A DNA stretch of 54,632 bases from a virus. Below, piece after piece: positions 9,111-17,399 of the stretch (positions within the stretch are counted from its first letter, which is position 1; each line of letters opens with the position of its first letter). The translations under genes and the position numbers were made by a program. Where the stretch lies: the IMG/VR virus record IMGVR_UViG_3300017963_002387, positions 1-54,632 of that record, one strand, 5' to 3'. Under the pieces are notes generated by a model. That model did no database searches. It was not told the DNA's origin and saw only the letters and a list, made by a program, of their open reading frames with translations.

Positions 9111-9461
9111 TCATCCAGATTTTCCCCTGGGGGAAATGTCTGGATCAACGCCTAAAGCCGTCTTTAGTTCGCGCCGCCAACGCCGAACAAGTCCCGTCGG
9201 TAGGGACAGCGCATGCGCCAAGTCCTGATCGTTCCGATAAAGGAACGTTGTAACCGTGATTCCGTTTCTCTTCAGCCGCTTCGCCCGATATCGCCAACCT
9301 GGAAGAACGTCAAAAGGTGGGGTCCCAAAGGGCGATATCGCGCCGACGTTGACAAGAATGTCCAGGTTTTCCCGGGGAAGGTCCAGGAACATGACCGTTC
9401 CCTTTGGGACGATCCCGCCTTTGTAATCCAGGTTCTTCAGAACGATATAAAGTTCGTCCAT
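9111..9461 (-). CDS. Small neck/tail-region protein, unknown
   Basis: 116 aa. The first half has a small beta domain seen in many phage head-tail proteins (YKGGIVPKGTVMFLDLPREN followed by LVNVGAISPF). The second half is basic, and DLAHALSLPTGLVRRWRREL could form a helix-turn-helix-like pair. The ATG follows the stop of the tail terminator gene by only a few bases and lacks a clear ribosome binding site, suggesting coupling. The final codons contain one copy of the TTCCCC-GGGGAA palindrome. Position between tail terminator and tube protein suggests a neck or assembly role, but the family is not recognised. Confidence 0.65.
   Translation of the reverse strand: MDELYIVLKNLDYKGGIVPKGTVMFLDLPRENLDILVNVGAISPFGTPPFDVLPGWRYRAKRLKRNGITVTTFLYRNDQDLAHALSLPTGLVRRWRRELKTALGVDPDISPRGKSG
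9122..9135. repeat. TTCCCC-TG-GGGGAA palindrome, copy 1
   Basis: Inside the end of the leftward 116-aa gene; reads CA at the centre on the transcribed strand. Confidence 0.75.
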
Positions 9462-9926
9462 TTAGAAGATTTCCAGTTCTAGTTCGTATCGGATCCCCGC
9501 GTATTCGGTCGCTGGGGAAGTGTTGGTGTAATCGAAAATGACCCGTTCGCATGTCCAGTGTACGCTTCGAATCGTTTCGACGCCGAATGCCGGACAGCCC
9601 GCTTCCGTTTCCAGTTCGTCTTCTACAGCGTCCCAGACGTCGACAAGCCGTTCCATGTTTTCGTCAAGATGATTCCGCCTGTCCGCGTAAACGTCCATGC
9701 GGACAACTAACCTATGGACCCGGACCGACTTGTTCAGCGTATGGGTATCGGTTTCTGTCCGCGAATCAACTTCAAGCGTTTCGGGGTAAAACTGGATCGT
9801 CGGAAGGTCATGGATCCCTTCCTTCAGTTCGTCGTAATCCTGAAGGTAAAAGGGATCGCCGCCAACCGTCAAGCCGACGAACGCGTCGTGAACCGCTGTA
9901 ACCGCCTGTCCGATCGTTAGCGCCAT
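9462..9926 (-). CDS. Tail terminator-like protein
   Basis: 154 aa, alpha/beta, with an N-terminal helix (LTIGQAVTAVHDAFVG), the strand DLPTIQFYPETLEVDS, and VRVHRLVVRMDVYADRRNHLDENMERLVDVWDAVEDEL. This resembles the lambda gpU / neck tail terminator fold, in which strands flank a helix and the protein caps the tail tube. AAGGGG precedes the ATG. It follows the HK97 gp10-like gene and precedes the tube protein, the expected order. Assignment rests on position plus fold pattern. Confidence 0.65.
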   Translation of the reverse strand: MALTIGQAVTAVHDAFVGLTVGGDPFYLQDYDELKEGIHDLPTIQFYPETLEVDSRTETDTHTLNKSVRVHRLVVRMDVYADRRNHLDENMERLVDVWDAVEDELETEAGCPAFGVETIRSVHWTCERVIFDYTNTSPATEYAGIRYELELEIF

Positions 9927-9932
9927 GTCCCC

Positions 9933-10439
9933 TTACCTTGACGTAATCGCCTTGACAGCCCGATCGATTTCACGTTTGATCCGGGCTTGACTTTCGTCGA
10001 ACGCTTCCTGAAAGTATTTCTTTGCCTTGATTCCGCGTTTCGCGATCGACAGCCGCGCCTTGTATGCCAACGCGCCCGCCGCCTTCCGGTCCCCCTGGAC
10101 AACGCGAAGCGCCCATCTATAAATCGGTTCCCATGGGGGCCAGAATGGACGGGTCCCGAATTCCTGATATGGGGCATATTTCACATTTGATCCAACAATG
10201 CCGCGGATCGTTGTATGGTTCGGCTGTTCGACTTTAGGCGTGATACTTGCGCGAAGCCGCCCGCGATCGACCGGGACCTTCTTCTTTGCCTTCCCTTCGA
10301 CATATAGCATGGACCGCGCGACCGCGGACTGTAATTGACGTCCTGGAACTTGACCCGCGCCGCCCAAGTCGCGCGCGACCTGTTCAAGCTTCTTCTGGGT
10401 TTCTTTCAACCCCTTTACTTCGACGTCGACGCCGGACAT
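9933..10439 (-). CDS. HK97 gp10-like neck protein
   Basis: 168 aa starting at ATG 10439, which overlaps the connector stop as TAATG. The frame is open further upstream but that part is antisense-type sequence inside the connector gene, so this start is chosen. The family signature is clear: VEVKGLKETQKKLEQVAR, AKKKVPVDRGRLRASITPKVE, then VGSNVKYAPYQEFGTRPFWPPWEP. In HK97-type phages gp10 joins head completion to the tail terminator. Confidence 0.85.
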   Translation of the reverse strand: MSGVDVEVKGLKETQKKLEQVARDLGGAGQVPGRQLQSAVARSMLYVEGKAKKKVPVDRGRLRASITPKVEQPNHTTIRGIVGSNVKYAPYQEFGTRPFWPPWEPIYRWALRVVQGDRKAAGALAYKARLSIAKRGIKAKKYFQEAFDESQARIKREIDRAVKAITSR

Positions 10440-11086
10440 TATATCGCCGGGTTCACATGTCGACCCAGGATCAGGATCATTTTCACGTCGGGATCCAGTT
10501 CCTGAAGAAACGTCGGCTGTCCCAGTTCGATCGAAGCCAGCGAATCCGCCATTCCCCCCTGAAGCCGCTTCCACCAACGCGCCGTCTGCATAATCGCGGC
10601 TTCCTTTATGTCCGCCGGGACCGCCGCATAACCGCCAAAGTCCGCGGTCAGCTTGACAGTAAACAGCCTGAACTTTATGTCCCCCTTTGTCCAGATCGAA
10701 TAGTCTCCATTCGGATCCAGGAACAGAAGGTTATAAGGGGTCTTTAGCTGGGGTCGCCTATGATCCCCGTTTCCCGGGAAATAATCGCCGTCCCCAGCCC
10801 AGGGGGTTGACGGGTTCGACAGGGTTTCATACGTCGTATCGGTCATGGCGTCTTTCAGGTAAACCGCCGAAATCGAAACGCATTCGTCGACCCGTAACCA
10901 TGGCTGTCCGGTCCCGAAATAGTATTTCGTCGCTTCAGCCGCCAGAAAATAGTTGTCGGGACGATTACAAAAGCCGTCGATCGTCCGGGAAGCCGCTGTT
11001 ACAAGCTTTGCGATCGCGACGTCCGCGTCTGCGCCTTCCTTTTCGATCTGATTTTTGACTTCGGCTGTTGAACAGTAATCAGACAT
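10439..11086 (-). CDS. Head-tail connector (gp6-like adaptor)
   Basis: 215 aa. It begins with a helical gp6-type region (YCSTAEVKNQIEKEGADADVAIAKLVTAASRTIDGFCNRPDNYF), followed by a beta insertion (TKYYFGTGQPWLRVDECVSISAVYLKD) and ends with helices PADIKEAAIMQTARWWKRL and SLASIELGQPTFLQEL. This is the usual layout of the phage gp6-like head-tail connector that docks on the portal. It is coupled to the gp10-like gene by a TAATG overlap. Confidence 0.8.
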   Translation of the reverse strand: MSDYCSTAEVKNQIEKEGADADVAIAKLVTAASRTIDGFCNRPDNYFLAAEATKYYFGTGQPWLRVDECVSISAVYLKDAMTDTTYETLSNPSTPWAGDGDYFPGNGDHRRPQLKTPYNLLFLDPNGDYSIWTKGDIKFRLFTVKLTADFGGYAAVPADIKEAAIMQTARWWKRLQGGMADSLASIELGQPTFLQELDPDVKMILILGRHVNPAI

Positions 11087-11095
11087 GACAACCCC

Positions 11096-11488
11096 TTACA
11101 TATTGAAATCGACAGGATACGATCCCGCGACCGTCTGAATGAACGCGTCTGCTTCAGCCGCCGCCGCCGAAGCCGCGTCGTTATTGTCCAGAAGCATTTC
11201 AAGTTCATTCAGTCCCCAGCCAGTAATCGGTTCGGGAATCGTATTCAGGTTTGCCGCCAAAAGGTTTTTGTATGCCTGGACCTTCTGGGGATTCGTCCCC
11301 GAAGCCAGCGCCGCGGACAGATCCGCCGCCGGAATGCTGATCGTTTTGTGCCGCCCGGGAATGATAAACCATTCGTCGGACCCCTGAACCGCCGCGATCG
11401 CGTAAATGTCATGGTCGACATGCCCAGAACCGTCGTTCCGCGCCGTCGGCGATCGGGAAAGCCTGTACTTTTTGACATAGTCCGCCAT
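11096..11488 (-). CDS. Uncharacterised virion-region protein
   Basis: 130 aa. AGGAG precedes the ATG at 11488. A beta-rich N-terminal half (YAIAAVQGSDEWFIIPGRHKTISIPAADL) is followed by a helical alanine-rich half (PQKVQAYKNLLAAN, ELEMLLDNNDAASAAAAEADAFIQTVAG). No family is recognised. It lies between the large LamG protein and the connector, so it is probably a structural or assembly protein. Similar short proteins with a conserved EWFIIPGRHKT-like strand occur in phage head modules, but this is from memory and weak. Confidence 0.6.
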   Translation of the reverse strand: MADYVKKYRLSRSPTARNDGSGHVDHDIYAIAAVQGSDEWFIIPGRHKTISIPAADLSAALASGTNPQKVQAYKNLLAANLNTIPEPITGWGLNELEMLLDNNDAASAAAAEADAFIQTVAGSYPVDFNM

Positions 11489-11497
11489 GATATTCTC

Positions 11498-14400
11498 CTA
11501 TGGTCGCGCGAACGTTGCGTCGACATGCTGGGCTGGGGTTGCGTTCGATCCCCAGAACATGCCCTGGGGGATATCGCCCGTAAAGTCGATCCCAGCCGCC
11601 GGGGAAACCGTGATCCTCAAAACGCCGTCGACATAAAGATATATTGAAACCCCAGTGTAAAAGACCCGGACGGTATAGGTTGTCCCCGCGACAATCGCGC
11701 CGCCGCCTGTCGCCCAGTCCGCCGAAGATGCGATTCCGCCGACCTGGACTTCAAGCCGAAGGTTGTCCGCCGCGGTCCAGTACAGCCGAATGTAATTCGC
11801 AACCGGACCCGCCGCCCAGAACACATGCGGGGTCGCGTTCCCCCAGTCGATTATATCGCTGTCATCATGCCGCGGGGTCCAGTTGAACATAACCAAACCA
11901 AAGGACGGGGCAAAATATCCGGCTGGGATCGGCTGTTGACAATCGTCGCGCCCGTCAACCCGCAAGCCTGTATCTTCCGCGCTGTTGGCTTCAGATGCGG
12001 GGGTGACGGTCAGGGTGATGGAATCCATGAGAATGGCAAACACATCGTCGGAATAAACTGGACCCGCGCCTGTTCCCGTAAGGCGAATCTTTGAGCCTGC
12101 GTCGTCGACAACGCGCATTACTTCGGTCCGAAATTGCCATGCGGCCCTATCCCCTTCTAGGTCTGCATCGGCGTTAGATACTTGCGGTGCCCAGTTGCGA
12201 TCAAACATTCGTGGCGACTCTGATCCATCCCCATATACCCAAACCCCCCAAGCCCAAAATTTCCCGTTGCTAGTCAAAACAAAATAGGACATTTGATCAA
12301 AGTTTGTTGCCGAAGCCGCCCATTCCAACGCTTCCGATCCGCTGTGTATGATCCCGCCGCCCGCTGTACTGGCTTGCGTATCGCCTGGATCAAGGCTTTC
12401 ATTTGCCCATCCAGTGATCAACTCAGGGTTGACGCCTTGCAAGCTCTCATGGTCGCCATTCGGCAAGACGCTAGGCATAACCTGTAGTTGGTGGATCTGC
12501 ATTACGCCTTCTGCGTTTATGTTCTCGATAAAGACCCGCAAGGTCGTGCAACCCGCCGGAACCTTGAAACAAAACGTTTCCGCCCATGGGTGTAAGCAGT
12601 AGGGTTCGTCAAAGCGAATCAGGAACACATCGTTTGTATCCCAGTCATTGTCCGTTCCGCCCGCAAGGTTCGCCGTGACAACGTCTTCGCTGTTGTCCGT
12701 AATGGTCGCTGAAGATCCATCCGTGATATTGTAGACCGTCGCGCCGATCAACGCGTCCGCGATCCATCGGGGGGACGTCGGCTGTAGGGTCGCCTGATTG
12801 TTCGCGCCCGCATGCGTCCCGTACAGCATAGGACCGTTGAATGTCACAACGTCCGCCGCGCCCGTTACGTCCCGAATGCGGACCCTGGGTCGCGCCCGAC
12901 CGTCCTGGTCAATCGCCAGAACAGGAAAGGCGACGTAATCATCCCCTGCGGTCACAGCCTGTTCGATATAGACCCCTTCCCCAGCCGCGTCGACGCCGAC
13001 ATTGTATCCGCCATTGTAGACCCTTGCCCCAGGTTCGTCGGTTGCCATGTCTGGGGTTGTGTTCCAGTATCCGTCGCCAAAGGTGATCGTGCCGTTGGCT
13101 GTGCCTGTCGCATCGGTCAAGGTTGTACCCGCGCCGTCGCGGAAGTTGAACTGGCGAAGGGTGTTCCCGTCCACCGCTGGCGGGTTTAGGCGATCTGGGG
13201 GGACAAAGGTGTCCGTGTAGCGAACGGAATCGGAAAGACGCGCCCAAGCACATGCGCCGTCATGATAATAGCCTCCCCCAGCGCCAAATATCCGCAAGTC
13301 GTGGGAAGCATCAGATATATAATTTCCTACAGATGCATCACTGGTATCCGCTAAAACACCGTCTACCCAAAGGTAGAGCTTCCTATCGCCACCTTCGTCA
13401 TATGTGATAGCAACGTGGTGAAAACGCTTGTCTGTATAGGAAAGGGCCGTGCGAGCTGTTGCACTCGTATCATCGTAATATACAGCCCCGATGAAAAGCC
13501 CTCCTGAATTGATATAGATCAGCCATCCAAACCCTTTATAGAAAAGCGTAGCGCTTCCGGCGGGTGGCTCCGAATCTATTCTAAACCATCCTTCGGCTGT
13601 AAACGCGCCGCCATCGGGAACGTCGTCAATATCAGCCGCCGATCCGCAGTTGACAAGCGTTGCCGATCCGTCCCCTTCCAGGCTGTACGGAATGACTGGG
13701 CTTCCGTCCTGTTCCCAAATGCTTGACCATGACCCATCCGTGATCGTCCCATCGTTCCCTGGGCTTGTGACTTGTGCCGCCGCTGTTGCGCCTGTGCCTT
13801 CGTCTATCAGCCAAGCTTCAATGGTATTCCCATCATTATAGATTGTACGTGGGGGAATAAAGTCAGTCCCATGGCTGTGACGATCATTGTCGCTGATCTC
13901 TACCCATGTAATAGCGCCTTCCCAAAACCAGCCACTAACGCGCCCGATGGTAAGGTCGTCCGATGCGTCCCCATCATACAGACCCACGCCCGCAATTTGA
14001 GTAGTATAGCTTGCTGCCCACTTGCCATCTACGGCAAGATAGATTTTCCGATCCCCCGTATCATCATAATATAGGGTGACAAGGTGCCACTTTCCATCAT
14101 GAAAAGAGTCTACATGGGGGAAGGCATCCGGCCATATCTGACTTTGCGCGTTTGTGTCCGCGCATTGAACCAGCCCGCGAATCCTTCCACTATCTGTAAA
14201 CGAAAGACTCCAAACTGTCCCTTTAGCCAAAACGCCATTAAAAGCGCTGGCATCACTGTCTGCCCGAACCCACGCGTCAACCGTAAACTCTGCCCCGCTG
14301 GGAATATCATCCAGGGTTGCGCCTGATCCGCAGTTTATGCCCGTGCTTGTCCCGTTGAATTCAACCGCATAGTCCGTTCCAGGCAAGCCGCCATCCCACA

Positions 14401-15277
14401 TGCCATGCACGTCTGGCAAGTTGTCAGCCCAGGGCCAAGACCATGCTTCGCCTGTTCCGGTTGTCAAGGCTTCGGCTGTACTGTCGGTGGGGAGACAGAA
14501 ACAAACGTCTTCTGAGCCTGTGACTTCGGTAGGATCACGTCCTGATCCCGCATTGTATATTTCGGTCAGTTCGTCCGTTGACGGTAGTTGGTAGGGGTTG
14601 CCTGTCTGGGGCAAGGTGCCATAACCGTTGTCATCGGTCAGAACACGGCGATAGACCGTCAAGCCTTCAATGATGGCGTCTGCTGAATTTCCTCCTGCAT
14701 AGTTCCCGAAGCGCGATTCCGAAGACACATTATCAGCAATCCACTCGGACGCTTGACCATAGGTATGGACGTTGTTGACCGATATACGAATATGATTTGT
14801 CCCGTCAATGGGGTTTTTCGAATCCCACGACAGGATCACGCAATAGGTCGTGCCAGCAGTCCATGCCGACACATCAATAGCAAGACCCGCAAACGGAATA
14901 CTCCCACGAAAGAACAGCCGATCATCGTCGTACTTGTAGATCGCTACATCCCCGAAAACGATCTGATAGTGGATCAGGCCGTCGTCCCCATCCCATTCTG
15001 GCGTGATCCAGAAGACGATGGTGCCCTGATATGGATCAAGGTTGGCGTAGCGAACTTCTGTCGCATTCCCCACCTGATCGCCACGGGGGAACGTCACAAC
15101 GTCTGAGGTTCCGGTGCCATCTAGCTTGCCCTGGACAATCGGGGCTGTATAGAAGGGACCCGCGCTGATCCGCTTGTCCATGGCGGGTGTAAACGTGACA
15201 AGATCCGGATCAAAGACGAACGTCGGCTGTCCGCCTGTCGGGTGTAAAAACTGGCTGTCCCTTGAAACGCGCGCCAT
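11498..15277 (-). CDS. Very large multi-LamG virion-surface protein
   Basis: 1259 aa. At least four concanavalin A-like (LamG) domains are visible: about 55-240 (DLDPYQ-type start, FWITPEWDGDDG), about 305-520 (FNGTSTGINCGSGATLDDIP, AEFTVDAWVRAD), about 540-740 (NCGSAADIDDVPDG, AFTAEGWFRID, HHVAITYDEGGDRKLYLWVDG), and about 1120-1255 (VRVFYTGVSIYLYVDGVLRI). About 950-1090 looks like a carbohydrate-binding beta-sandwich. Domains 2 and 3 are clear paralogues. It sits in the head module rather than the tail, so it may be a head fibre or capsid-surface adhesin. Codon and word usage in roughly 13.1-15.1 kb differs from the rest of the window, suggesting recent domain acquisition. Confidence 0.75.
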   Translation of the reverse strand: MARVSRDSQFLHPTGGQPTFVFDPDLVTFTPAMDKRISAGPFYTAPIVQGKLDGTGTSDVVTFPRGDQVGNATEVRYANLDPYQGTIVFWITPEWDGDDGLIHYQIVFGDVAIYKYDDDRLFFRGSIPFAGLAIDVSAWTAGTTYCVILSWDSKNPIDGTNHIRISVNNVHTYGQASEWIADNVSSESRFGNYAGGNSADAIIEGLTVYRRVLTDDNGYGTLPQTGNPYQLPSTDELTEIYNAGSGRDPTEVTGSEDVCFCLPTDSTAEALTTGTGEAWSWPWADNLPDVHGMWDGGLPGTDYAVEFNGTSTGINCGSGATLDDIPSGAEFTVDAWVRADSDASAFNGVLAKGTVWSLSFTDSGRIRGLVQCADTNAQSQIWPDAFPHVDSFHDGKWHLVTLYYDDTGDRKIYLAVDGKWAASYTTQIAGVGLYDGDASDDLTIGRVSGWFWEGAITWVEISDNDRHSHGTDFIPPRTIYNDGNTIEAWLIDEGTGATAAAQVTSPGNDGTITDGSWSSIWEQDGSPVIPYSLEGDGSATLVNCGSAADIDDVPDGGAFTAEGWFRIDSEPPAGSATLFYKGFGWLIYINSGGLFIGAVYYDDTSATARTALSYTDKRFHHVAITYDEGGDRKLYLWVDGVLADTSDASVGNYISDASHDLRIFGAGGGYYHDGACAWARLSDSVRYTDTFVPPDRLNPPAVDGNTLRQFNFRDGAGTTLTDATGTANGTITFGDGYWNTTPDMATDEPGARVYNGGYNVGVDAAGEGVYIEQAVTAGDDYVAFPVLAIDQDGRARPRVRIRDVTGAADVVTFNGPMLYGTHAGANNQATLQPTSPRWIADALIGATVYNITDGSSATITDNSEDVVTANLAGGTDNDWDTNDVFLIRFDEPYCLHPWAETFCFKVPAGCTTLRVFIENINAEGVMQIHQLQVMPSVLPNGDHESLQGVNPELITGWANESLDPGDTQASTAGGGIIHSGSEALEWAASATNFDQMSYFVLTSNGKFWAWGVWVYGDGSESPRMFDRNWAPQVSNADADLEGDRAAWQFRTEVMRVVDDAGSKIRLTGTGAGPVYSDDVFAILMDSITLTVTPASEANSAEDTGLRVDGRDDCQQPIPAGYFAPSFGLVMFNWTPRHDDSDIIDWGNATPHVFWAAGPVANYIRLYWTAADNLRLEVQVGGIASSADWATGGGAIVAGTTYTVRVFYTGVSIYLYVDGVLRITVSPAAGIDFTGDIPQGMFWGSNATPAQHVDATFARP

Positions 15278-15285
15278 ATATCCCC

Positions 15286-15741
15286 CTATGGGGCTTTGGA
15301 AACCTTCAGGGTCCGTTCAGCCGCTTCAGCTTGCGGGGTTCCGTCCGCCGCCGAACATGACTGGATCTTGACATACGGGACCGGGAAAATGTCCGCGTTC
15401 ACGATAACGATCCCGTTTTGGATCGGCTGGGTCAGAAGGACGCCCAACGTATCCCAGATCGCTTTCTCTTCGACGTCGGTCGATTCCATGCGCCCGTATA
15501 GTTGGAAATGGGTCCCGGTCATGGCTTCCGGGAACTGAATGCACATGCCCGCCCAGTATCGCATGTCAATCCAACGATCTGTCAGCGACTGACCGTTCGG
15601 GATCGTGACTGATTCGACAACTTTTCGCCGTTCAATTCGCGCCGTCCCGACAAGGGCATGCGTCCCGTCTTCCTGATCGCGATATCGCGATTCCATGTCG
15701 TTTGGAACGCCGCGTTCCTGGGTCCTTACAATGTCCGCCAT
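15286..15741 (-). CDS. Putative head-surface beta protein
   Basis: 151 aa, ATG preceded by GGGGAAGG. The composition is beta-rich with the segments ERRKVVESVTIPNGQSLTDRWIDMRYW, GTHFQLYGRMESTDVEEKAIWDTLG, and AAERTLKVSKAP at the end. No known family is recognised. It is the first gene after an internal leftward promoter carrying a GAAC-N4-GTTC box and lies just before the LamG giant, so the two may be co-expressed surface proteins. Confidence 0.6.
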   Translation of the reverse strand: MADIVRTQERGVPNDMESRYRDQEDGTHALVGTARIERRKVVESVTIPNGQSLTDRWIDMRYWAGMCIQFPEAMTGTHFQLYGRMESTDVEEKAIWDTLGVLLTQPIQNGIVIVNADIFPVPYVKIQSCSAADGTPQAEAAERTLKVSKAP

Positions 15742-15785
15742 GTTGCCTTCCCCTTCCCCGTCCCGGGGTTGATCGCTATATGACC

Positions 15786-15814
15786 ATTATACACTAGAAC
15801 AGCCGTTCTATCAA
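15786..15814 (-). promoter_or_regulatory. Leftward promoter with embedded GAAC-N4-GTTC (SOS-type) operator
   Basis: Read on the minus strand: TTGATA (15814-15809), a 17-bp spacer, then TATAAT (15791-15786). The spacer contains TAGAAC-GGCT-GTTCTA (15810-15795), a perfect 6-bp inverted repeat that matches the LexA box core GAAC-N4-GTTC known from Gram-positive bacteria. It overlaps the 3' end of the 55-aa membrane protein gene and would drive the 151-aa protein, the LamG giant and the neck and tail genes. Promoter geometry is seen directly; LexA control is inference. Confidence 0.7.
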
Positions 15815-15961
15815 CAATATAACCGCGATCGCCGTCGTCGACAGGGACGTCAAGCCGAACAGGACCCATGCCGCGATCGGGAAGTCCGTCACGACGCGTC
15901 CCCAGCGAACCCGGATCTGTTCCGGCTGTCCTTTCTTGTTTACGCCGAATAAAGTGTTCAT
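15794..15961 (-). CDS. 55-aa single-pass membrane protein
   Basis: A short gene with ATG at 15961 overlapping the TGA of the upstream gene (ATGA) and ending at TAG 15794. The first 30 residues are hydrophilic (NKKGQPEQIRVRWGRVV); about 31-52 form one hydrophobic helix (WVLFGLTSLSTTAIAVILLI) and the tail is ERLF. It is the last gene of the coupled glycan-modification block; an internal promoter lies over its 3' end. The function is unknown; an accessory to membrane-bound modification enzymes or a lysis protein would both fit its size. Confidence 0.65.
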   Translation of the reverse strand: MNTLFGVNKKGQPEQIRVRWGRVVTDFPIAAWVLFGLTSLSTTAIAVILLIERLF

Positions 15962-16593
15962 GTCGGTTCCTCTTCATACCACTGAACGACGATAGACATG
16001 GGCTGATCCGATCCCGCGCGGTTCGTCAAGCATAGGATATAGTCGCGCCCTGGACCCAGAACCCATTCTTCATTCGCCCGAACTGTTCCGCCGCCCGCCC
16101 GGGGACCCGTTCCGCCCGGTTCAAAGTCGTTATATAGCTGAACGCCTGGGTCCGCGATTGTTGGTGTATGGTAAACGTCGACCTGGGCCTTATGGGACGT
16201 TTTGTTTCGGTTCATATTGACGGACGCGATCAATGTCCCGTCGTCTGTTAGGGTTGGGTTTTCATACAGACAAACTTCCATATCGCCGCCGCCCGCGGCA
16301 TTCCATGATGTATGCCCCTGAACGTCCGCCGGGACCCGAATCAGGAACTGAAGGGAATTATTGTCCCCGATCGGGGACGCGTCTGGGGTTTTATAGGACG
16401 CTGAAAAGTGATTCCCTTTGTGGATTTCATGATGCACGTAATCAATAACCGTAAGCGCAAGCCCAACGCTGTCGACCGAAAGCCCGCCGCCGATGTAAAC
16501 CGCCGGGGCAAAGACGCCGGATTCGATTTCATACCAAAGGACCCGATCCGCGCCTTCAAGGGGCTGGGTCCGCTGTTCCGGTCGCTTTGACAT
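15958..16593 (-). CDS. Putative head decoration/fibre beta protein
   Basis: 211 aa. The central part is a beta-sandwich with the order YVHHEIHKGNHFSASYKTPD, NSLQFLIRVPAD, ASVNMNRNKTSHKAQVDVY, ANEEWVLGPGRDYILCLTNRAG and QPMSIVVQWYEEE. Proteins with an H-x-I-H-x-G-x-H-F motif and this ending recur next to capsid genes in uncultured siphoviruses and are generally annotated as head or decoration proteins; this is family memory and not certain. It follows the sulfotransferase genes with TAATG coupling, so it is also a candidate substrate of the modification cassette. Confidence 0.6.
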   Translation of the reverse strand: MSKRPEQRTQPLEGADRVLWYEIESGVFAPAVYIGGGLSVDSVGLALTVIDYVHHEIHKGNHFSASYKTPDASPIGDNNSLQFLIRVPADVQGHTSWNAAGGGDMEVCLYENPTLTDDGTLIASVNMNRNKTSHKAQVDVYHTPTIADPGVQLYNDFEPGGTGPRAGGGTVRANEEWVLGPGRDYILCLTNRAGSDQPMSIVVQWYEEEPT

Positions 16594-17399
16594 TATTCCC
16601 CCAGGACCCAGCGCCCGTCAACCTGGGTCCATGAATTCTCTTCCTGTTCGACGTTGTATCCCCAGCCTTCGCGCGCCAACCGTTCCCGAAGCGCCGTCCA
16701 GTTCCCAAACATTTCCCAAAGGGGAACAGGGAATTCGCGTTTCAAGTCAACCCGAAGGGGAACATTGTCAACGCCCAAGAACTGACAGACGCGCGCGCGT
16801 TCCCGGGGATTCATTTCCTGGACCGATCCCCCAGCCCCGCCGCGGACCATGTCTTCATAGAACACTTCAATATATTCGCCGTCGAATTCTTTCTTCAGCC
16901 GATCATGTCCCCGCTTCCGTTCGCTTGCGATCCGCTTGACGGCATATGCCGCATAATCAAGATCCATGGTCGCCTGGGGGACGTCGCGTTCCCTGAAGCT
17001 ATGGACCGGGTGATATTCCAGGTTCCGCCCGCGGACTTGCTGTTGGTAAGCATAGGACAACGCCTGTCGCAAAAGCGATCGCCGCTGAAGGTGTATGATT
17101 TTAGGCTGAACTTTCTGGATCGTAGGCCATACTTTTTCATGGAACGCCTGTCGATAGATCAGCCGAAAGCCGGACGCGAAATAACCCGTCTGATTCCAAA
17201 GCATGACCATAAGTCGATCCGGCTTGATCTTCGCCTTGCGCCAGATCGACGCATGATGCATGACTTCGCCGCGATCGCAAAAAACCGACGGGTGATTCGA
17301 CAGCGCATGAGCGCAAAAGGTCCCCCCTGTCCGGACATGCGCCAGAATCAAAAACGGGGTCGCGATATCTTTGGTTTCGTCATTGTCTATTCGCGCCAT
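16593..17399 (-). CDS. Sulfotransferase-like enzyme B
   Basis: 268 aa. A PAPS-dependent sulfotransferase fold is suggested by the first strand and loop PFLILAHVRTGGTFCAHALS (5'-phosphosulfate-binding P-loop-like RTGGT), a following NHPSVFCDRGEVMH, and the 3'-phosphate-binding region KIIHLQRRSLLRQALSY with Arg and Ser in the expected positions. The C-terminal part has YIEVFYEDMV and VCQFLGVDNVPL, shared with the neighbouring enzyme. It starts inside the end of the upstream sulfotransferase gene (13-nt overlap). The acceptor could be a glycan built by the adjacent glycosyltransferases or a virion protein; neither is shown. Confidence 0.75.
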   Translation of the reverse strand: MARIDNDETKDIATPFLILAHVRTGGTFCAHALSNHPSVFCDRGEVMHHASIWRKAKIKPDRLMVMLWNQTGYFASGFRLIYRQAFHEKVWPTIQKVQPKIIHLQRRSLLRQALSYAYQQQVRGRNLEYHPVHSFRERDVPQATMDLDYAAYAVKRIASERKRGHDRLKKEFDGEYIEVFYEDMVRGGAGGSVQEMNPRERARVCQFLGVDNVPLRVDLKREFPVPLWEMFGNWTALRERLAREGWGYNVEQEENSWTQVDGRWVLGE

